Assembly: GCA_946631075.1 (NCBI GenBank)
Contig: CAMOZS010000046.1
Location: 1 to 10,557 of the forward strand
Reading direction: 5' to 3'
Source: an uncultured Bacillota bacterium
Lineage (GTDB): Bacteria > Bacillota > Clostridia > Peptostreptococcales > Anaerovoracaceae
DNA length: 10,557 bases
Part shown: piece after piece, positions 7,127-10,557 of the stretch
How the letters are laid out: each line of letters starts with the position of its first letter
Position numbering within the stretch: the stretch's first letter is position 1
Made by a program: the position numbers and the translations under genes
The notes under the pieces: generated by a model
Seen by the model: the letters and a program-made list of their open reading frames with translations, nothing else
Databases searched by the model: none
Told to the model about the DNA's origin: nothing

Positions 7127-7738
7127 ATGAAAAAGCTTTGTATCAATGTGATCGGATCGTTATTGTCCCGGCGCCGGACCTGCGCGCCTGTCATTTCAGG
7201 CCGGGTCCGCGCCAGCCTTTGGGCGGTCAGCGCCCTGCTCTTCTGCACCTGTATTCTGCCGGCCTGGTCCGGTCCTCCAGAGGTCTACGCTGCCCGCGAC
7301 TACGGAGGAACGATGTGGAAGCTTGAGGGCAGCCGGATCTCGACGGGCGAGACGAGCGGCAGCTGGGCCATCGGTATTCGCGCAAAGGCTGACGGGAGCC
7401 CCGGTGATTCTATCTCGATGGGTTCTTCCAAGAGCGTATCCAACAGTGTGTCGGGCAATGTCGGGATCCCGATCAAGAAGCTGAACGCGTCGTTTCAGTT
7501 CAATGTGAGCAAAACCTGGTCCACCACTGCTTCCAAGACCTATGGTCTGACCGGCAAGAAGCGCGGGACCTGGTGGGCGATCAAGTACAAGCGGGTCTAC
7601 AAGACTTACAAGATCAAGGCCCGCCAGTATTCCTACTATGACGGCAAGTGGCACAAGACCCGGAATACCCGCTGGATCCGCGCCAAAAAGTTCGCCCACT
7701 TCGCCTACAAACTGTCCTCGGCCAAAGCGCCGAAATAA
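7127..7738 (+). CDS. Secreted highly basic protein of unknown function
   Basis: I do not recognise the family. The 203-residue product begins with a long Arg-rich n-region (1-29), a hydrophobic core (about 31-48) and a VYA-ARD signal-peptidase-like site after residue 55, so a mature protein of about 148 residues is expected outside the cell. The mature part has a Ser/Val/Gly-rich alternating stretch (about 95-135, such as SVSNSVSGNVGI and NASFQFNVSKTWS) that looks like amphipathic beta strands. A strongly basic, Tyr/Trp/Lys-rich tail follows (about 143-200, WWAIKYKRVYKTYKIKARQY and onward). No catalytic motif is visible. The ATG at 7127 follows AAAGGGGG with 8-base spacing. The next gene starts 149 bp downstream, after a tandem repeat. 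A membrane-active or envelope-binding role is possible but speculative. Confidence 0.75.
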   Translation: MKKLCINVIGSLLSRRRTCAPVISGRVRASLWAVSALLFCTCILPAWSGPPEVYAARDYGGTMWKLEGSRISTGETSGSWAIGIRAKADGSPGDSISMGSSKSVSNSVSGNVGIPIKKLNASFQFNVSKTWSTTASKTYGLTGKKRGTWWAIKYKRVYKTYKIKARQYSYYDGKWHKTRNTRWIRAKKFAHFAYKLSSAKAPK

Positions 7739-7864
7739 GGCTGCCGGGCTGAAACGCCGGAATTAGGCTGCCGGGCTGGAGTGCTAAATGAGGCTGCCGG
7801 GCTGGAGCGCTGGAATTAGACTGCCGGGCCGAAACGCCGGAATTAGGCTGCCGGGCTGGAGCGA
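7739..7864 (+). repeat. 27-bp GC-rich tandem repeat (about 4.7 copies)
   Basis: Units start at 7739, 7766, 7792, 7819 and 7846, each beginning GGCTGCCGGGCTG (GACTGCCGGGCCG in the fourth) and mostly ending GCCGGAATTA. The second unit has 26 bases and the last is truncated. The array begins directly after the stop codon of the secreted-protein gene. The final codons of that gene (AAAGCGCCGAAATAA) resemble the unit end (GAAACGCCGGAATTA), so the array may have grown from the gene's 3' end. It fills most of the gap to the next gene. Confidence 0.9.
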
Positions 7865-7887
7865 TCTTACGAAAGGAGTATGTTGAG

Positions 7888-8466
7888 ATGAACGTAAATT
7901 ATAATCTGAATGACGGACCTGGTACCGGACTCGCCGGTACCTTCGGCGAAAAAAACGGAGAGAGAAGATCTGGGCGCAGGTTGGCCGGGGCCCGCCTGGG
8001 TGAACACTCCGGGCGCGGTCTGCCTGGGGCACGCTTGGGTGATGGTTCCGGGCGCGGCCTGACTGGGACCAGCCTGGGCGAAGGATCCGGGCGCGGATTG
8101 TCCGGTGCCCGCCGCGCCCTCGCGGTCCTGATCTGCCAGCTGCCCTTCTGCTTCTGTCTTGCGACGACCGCCCTGCTTCTTCAGTGGGCCGACCTGATGC
8201 GAAGCCGGGCTGTGGTCGATGACGCCGTACCGCCATCACTGCTGCAATACATCCATCCGGTGGCCTTGGCATTTCTGATCCTGGCCTATGCCGCCTCCCT
8301 CGGGCTCGCGGCTGCATCGATCCGGTCCGGCCTGCAGGGTTCTGCGCCAGACCGCAAAAAGACGGTCCGGAGTGATAACTGTGACGGGACGAGCCTGGAT
8401 GGCGACTGCCAGGAAACCAGCCCGGGAGAAACCTTCCACGAACCGGCTCATGGCGAAAGGATGTGA
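7888..8466 (+). CDS. Two-helix membrane protein with 13-residue N-terminal repeats
   Basis: I do not recognise a family. The 192-residue product has an N-terminal region (about 1-75) of Gly/Arg-rich 13-residue repeats of the form SGRGLxGxxLGxx. Two hydrophobic helices follow (about 78-100 and 124-146) with a short loop between them, then a polar tail with many Asp, Glu and Ser residues. The net positive N-terminus predicts that both tails lie in the cytoplasm (positive-inside rule). Translation starts at the ATG at 7888, 9 bases after AAAGGAG. The stop is 5 bp before the next gene's ATG, so those two are almost certainly co-expressed. The Gly-rich repeats are encoded by a 39-bp DNA tandem repeat, so this region probably varies in length between strains. 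A role as partner or protection protein for the secreted product upstream is only a guess. Confidence 0.65.
   Translation: MNVNYNLNDGPGTGLAGTFGEKNGERRSGRRLAGARLGEHSGRGLPGARLGDGSGRGLTGTSLGEGSGRGLSGARRALAVLICQLPFCFCLATTALLLQWADLMRSRAVVDDAVPPSLLQYIHPVALAFLILAYAASLGLAAASIRSGLQGSAPDRKKTVRSDNCDGTSLDGDCQETSPGETFHEPAHGERM
7972..8112 (+). repeat. 39-bp in-frame tandem repeat in the membrane-protein gene
   Basis: Full units span 7972-8010, 8011-8049 and 8050-8088, with a partial unit from 8089. Each begins GGGCGCGG or a near variant and ends TCC, encoding 13 residues (GRxLxGxxLGxxS). A more diverged unit at 7921-7959 (GTGLAGTFGEKNG) suggests an older copy. Substitutions are mixed between synonymous and conservative, and the frame is never broken. 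Confidence 0.9.
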
Positions 8467-8471
8467 TGTGA

Positions 8472-9311
8472 ATGGCTGAAGAAATGTCCGCTTTCCAGAA
8501 GCTTATATCCTTTCTTATACAGCTTGAGGAGAAACGTGCCAAACTCTGGAAAGAGGAACTGAAAAAAATGCCTGCCGGCGGATTCACGATGGAAACGGCC
8601 GGCGACATGACCTACATTGACCATGTGATCAAAGGGAATCATAACCCGATCACTCACGATCTGGATCTGGTCTATAAGCTTGCGCGAAAAAGGTATTTGA
8701 AACTGAAGCTGCGTGAGCACGAAACGCAATATGGTTTCATTTATAACCGGCATCGGATCGATCCCAGGCCCAACCGGTACACTGCCCGGATACGAGAGTT
8801 TCTGATCAGATGCAAGAATGCGAATCTGGATATGATGCGGATCACCCTTTCCCCGGAACAATACCAATGGGTCCACGAGGATTATCCTCATGACGTCATT
8901 GAACCAGGTGAAAGGTATTATGAGACCTATTCCGGCGTACGGATGCGTTCAAAGTCAGAGCGGGATATAGGAAACGAACTGGAGATAGCAGGCATCCCCT
9001 ATCGCTACGGTCAGAAGGTCACTATGAAGGTTGACTGGATGGAAGGAGTCCAGGGCAACGTCCGTGATGGATGGAAAGTCTATTTTCCGGACTTCCTCAT
9101 CCTGACCGCGACCGGAGAAAAGATCGTCTGGGAGCATCTCGGCCGGCTGGACCTGAGCAGCTATCGTTCGCGAAATGCAGAGAAGTTTGCCGCCGGCCGT
9201 CAAGGAGGCTATGTGAGTGAAGAGATGCTGATCCTGACGGTGGAACACGATCTGGAGGATGGGAATTTCATCCGAGGTGTAATTGCCCGGAGGATCCTCC
9301 CGTATATGTAA
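8472..9311 (+). CDS. Putative PD-(D/E)XK-like nuclease-fold protein
   Basis: This is a 279-residue cytoplasmic protein without signal or membrane segments. The N-terminal part (about 1-130) is rich in charged helices (QLEEKRAKLWKEELKK). The C-terminal part (about 155-275) resembles a restriction-endonuclease-like core: RMRSKSERDIGNEL with E163 on the first helix, YFPDFLI with D207 on a strand, and IVWEHLG with E221 and H222 on the next strand. A helix-strand ending in EEMLILTVEHD closes it. The PDF ... WEH spacing fits a PD-(D/E)XK arrangement in which His takes the place of Lys. Similar SKSE/PDF/WEH proteins are, to my recollection, common uncharacterised genes in Clostridia. DNA cleavage is inferred, not shown. 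The ATG at 8472 follows GAAAGGA by about 10 bases and lies 5 bp after the previous stop. A strong terminator follows. Confidence 0.65.
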   Translation: MAEEMSAFQKLISFLIQLEEKRAKLWKEELKKMPAGGFTMETAGDMTYIDHVIKGNHNPITHDLDLVYKLARKRYLKLKLREHETQYGFIYNRHRIDPRPNRYTARIREFLIRCKNANLDMMRITLSPEQYQWVHEDYPHDVIEPGERYYETYSGVRMRSKSERDIGNELEIAGIPYRYGQKVTMKVDWMEGVQGNVRDGWKVYFPDFLILTATGEKIVWEHLGRLDLSSYRSRNAEKFAAGRQGGYVSEEMLILTVEHDLEDGNFIRGVIARRILPYM

Positions 9312-9314
9312 ACT

Positions 9315-9352
9315 GCAAAGGCTGGACCGACCTTAGTCGGTCCGGCTTTTGC
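9315..9352 (+). terminator. Intrinsic terminator of the three-gene plus-strand group
   Basis: It starts 4 bases after the stop codon. A 17-bp stem (left arm from GCAAAGGCTGGACCGAC, right arm GTCGGTCCGGCTTTTGC, two G-U pairs) closes a CTTA loop, and the right arm carries the TTTT run. This is a textbook rho-independent hairpin apart from the short T-tract. Confidence 0.85.
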
Positions 9353-9439
9353 GTTCAGATGCGTGTGAACCTGGCCGCTGCTCCTGTATGCCGATCGGCC
9401 ACCGCAAGGTTTTTGTATCAAAATTAAAAGCCTGGCCAT

Positions 9440-9702
9440 AAAAGTACAAAAAAATCACGAGATTTTGTACACAAGTTGGGTTTCTCTCGTGATTTGTACA
9501 AATTATTTTTCTGGACTGTTTGTTGGATTTTACATAATGTATGATTTATATGTATTATGTCTTTCTTAATAGACCTGTGGGATTGTGTTCAGCTATCAGA
9601 TCAGAAATTTCTTGTACAAAACACCCGTGTTTTTTGATTTTTGTACAAAAAGCCCGAAATATTTTGTACTTTTGTGCCCGGAAAACGTGTTTTTGTACAA
9701 GG
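9440..9702. repeat. Array of seven TTTTGTACAAAA-like boxes
   Basis: GTAC cores flanked by A/T runs occur at 9444, 9467, 9496, 9614, 9643, 9666 and 9695. Their spacings are 23, 29, 118, 29, 23 and 29 bp. The DNA between boxes tends to hold small inverted repeats or a C/G core, for example AAAACACCCGTGTTTT at 9618-9633 and GCCCG at 9652 and 9676. In the left cluster an 11-bp inverted repeat (AAATCACGAGA 9452-9462 / TCTCGTGATTT 9485-9495) spans two intervals. The spacers differ from each other and the boxes are short, so this is not a CRISPR array. Confidence 0.8.
9532..9560. repeat. Small inverted repeat in the gap of the GTAC array
   Basis: ACATAAT (9532-9538) and ATTATGT (9554-9560) form 7-bp arms around 15 AT-rich bases, in the middle of the 118-bp gap between the two GTAC-box clusters. 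It may be a binding site or part of an AT-rich promoter; nothing decides this. Confidence 0.4.
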
Positions 9703-9703
9703 G

Positions 9704-9718
9704 TGGAAGATTCTTCCA
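9704..9718. repeat. Perfect 15-bp palindrome
   Basis: TGGAAGATTCTTCCA has perfect 7-bp arms around a single central T, directly beside the last GTAC box. It is operator-like in size. No gene starts close by, so its role is unclear. Confidence 0.5.
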
Positions 9719-9850
9719 ACTACATCCGCCCAAGCCGCATACTCCCGGCATCCCACCGGCCTCAGCAGACCACGCCGGGCCTAATTTGCAGCTTCAAGCA
9801 GCCGCCCCTACTCCCATTCCTGGCGGCCAGGCCCTTTCAGGCCCCGCCCC

Positions 9851-10557
9851 CTACTTCCGCCGGCTTCTCTTCCTGGCCGCGTCGCGGCGGCTGGCCTTCT
9901 TCGCGGCTTCATAGCGGCGACGGGTCTTTGGCTTCATTACCGAGTAACCGAACCGACCAAGTTCTTCCCGCTGCAGGCCGTAATAATGGCCGTGATTATA
10001 AGCCACGAGGCCGGCGCGGTCCAGCCGCAGGGCGCCGGCCGGATCCATCAGGGACCCGTCCGCGGTCACTGCGGTGATCTCTGCCAGAAACATGTGGTGG
10101 GAACCCAGCGGTATGATCTCGGTGACCCGGCATTCCAGATTGACCGGGGACTCAGCGATGGACGGACAGCTCACTGTCCTTCCGGCTACAGCCGTCAGGT
10201 TCTGCTCCCGGAATTTGTCGACGTCACGCCCGGACCTCACACCGCAGTAATCTGCGGCGAAAACCAGATCACGGTTCACCAGGTTGATGGTGAACTCGCC
10301 GCTTTCCCGGATGATGTCATAGGAAAAGCGTGATGGGCGTACGGAAATATAAGTCATCGCCGGATCGGAGCAGATCGTGCCCGTCCAGGCGATGGTGATG
10401 ATGTTCGGTTTTTCGAGGCTCCCGCAGCTGACCATAACGGCAGGCACCGGATTCAGCATGGTGCCCGGCGGGAACTGGATCTTGTCCGGGCCGGATCCAC
10501 CGGCCCGCTTCTCAGCCTTGTCCAGGCCGGATCCACCGGCCCGCTTCTCAGCCGTAT
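9851..10557 (-). CDS. Flavin reductase family protein, 5' end beyond window
   Basis: This is a flavin-reductase-like FMN-binding split-barrel protein. The segment MLNPVPAVMVSCGSLEKPNIITIAWTG and the following SVRPSRFSYDIIRESGEFTINL are typical of the family, as is the later YCGVRSGRDVDKF stretch. Such proteins bind FMN and act as NAD(P)H-flavin oxidoreductases or as flavoproteins of unknown substrate. The frame stays open past the first ATG (10459) to the edge. Upstream in frame lies KIQFPPGT, the usual conserved lead-in to this family, and no ribosome binding site precedes that ATG, so the true start lies outside the window. Between them sits a duplicated 12-residue segment (AEKRAGGSGxDK). 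The C-terminus carries an unusual basic tail (KTRRRYEAAKKASRRDAARK and onward). The gene converges on the three-gene plus-strand group. Confidence 0.87.
   Translation of the reverse strand, partial: TAEKRAGGSGLDKAEKRAGGSGPDKIQFPPGTMLNPVPAVMVSCGSLEKPNIITIAWTGTICSDPAMTYISVRPSRFSYDIIRESGEFTINLVNRDLVFAADYCGVRSGRDVDKFREQNLTAVAGRTVSCPSIAESPVNLECRVTEIIPLGSHHMFLAEITAVTADGSLMDPAGALRLDRAGLVAYNHGHYYGLQREELGRFGYSVMKPKTRRRYEAAKKASRRDAARKRSRRK
10482..10553 (-). repeat. 36-bp tandem duplication at the flavin-reductase N-terminus
   Basis: Two adjacent 36-bp units (10482-10517 and 10518-10553) differ at a single base and encode AEKRAGGSG[L/P]DK twice, in frame. The array may continue beyond the right edge, since the frame is still open there. 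It precedes the conserved flavin-reductase domain. Confidence 0.9.

Larger units (their letters stand above)
9312..9850. other. Non-coding stretch between convergent genes
   Basis: I find no convincing gene in these 539 bases. They hold the terminator at 9315-9352, a featureless segment to about 9440, and the array of GTAC boxes (9440-9700). A perfect 15-bp palindrome (9704-9718) and a GC-rich segment to the flavin-reductase stop follow. Open frames crossing the array lack ribosome binding sites and give low-complexity products. Confidence 0.75.

Noticed and set aside
7127..7738. Lactococcin-972-type bacteriocin
   Set aside because: It is secreted, and a small membrane protein follows, but the mature sequence is larger and I cannot align its motifs with that family.
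7784..8608. Minus-strand open frame across the repeats and membrane-protein gene
   Set aside because: Its length comes from GC-rich repeat DNA lacking stops; the product is Arg/Pro/Ser-rich low complexity and lies opposite genes with good ribosome sites.
9440..9702. CRISPR array
   Set aside because: The repeated element is only about 8-12 bases, spacings alternate and one gap is 118 bp, spacers contain dyads, and no cas gene is nearby.
9541..10077. Plus-strand frames through the GTAC array into the flavin-reductase gene (also 9585-9914)
   Set aside because: No ribosome binding site, the repeats are open in more than one frame, and the 3' part is antisense to a recognised gene.

Overview
The window looks like chromosomal DNA from an anaerobic, moderately GC-rich Firmicute of the class Clostridia. 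The evidence is a butyryl-CoA-dehydrogenase gene directly followed by an electron-transfer-flavoprotein gene, a class III (Firmicutes-type) fructose-1,6-bisphosphatase, strong AGGAGG ribosome binding sites, and a secreted protein with bacterial Ig-like repeats. I cannot name the species from this sequence.

Left half (1-6925), all on the minus strand. Reading 5' to 3' on that strand there is a secreted protein with two Ig-like modules and two C39-like cysteine-peptidase modules (6925-4280), fbp (4095-2134), bcd (1948-806) and etfB (784 to beyond the left edge). fbp appears to have its own promoter. bcd-etfB is an operon with a well-formed extended -10 promoter, immediately followed by an 18-bp dyad (2008-2025) close to the clostridial Rex operator. 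This suggests NADH/NAD+ control of crotonyl-CoA reduction, the last redox step of butyrate formation. The promoter also lies inside an unusual nested inverted repeat (2028-2105).

Right half. A short divergent intergenic region (6926-7126) leads into a plus-strand group of three genes of unknown function. They encode a secreted, very basic protein (7127-7738), a two-helix membrane protein whose N-terminus is built of 13-residue repeats (7888-8466), and, 5 bp later, a cytoplasmic protein with an apparent PD-(D/E)XK-like nuclease fold (8472-9311). A strong intrinsic terminator follows. I could not assign these three genes to a described system. They are the best candidates here for something new, but the functional link is inference.

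From 9312 to 9850 there is no convincing gene. This stretch holds a striking array of seven TTTTGTACAAAA-like boxes with spacings that alternate between 23 and 29 bp, interrupted by one 118-bp gap. At the right edge, on the minus strand, lies a flavin-reductase-family gene that is open to the window edge and begins with a 36-bp tandem duplication. Three separate tandem repeats (27, 39 and 36 bp, all multiples of three) occur within the right-hand 3 kb. This part of the genome therefore looks prone to GC-rich repeat expansion.
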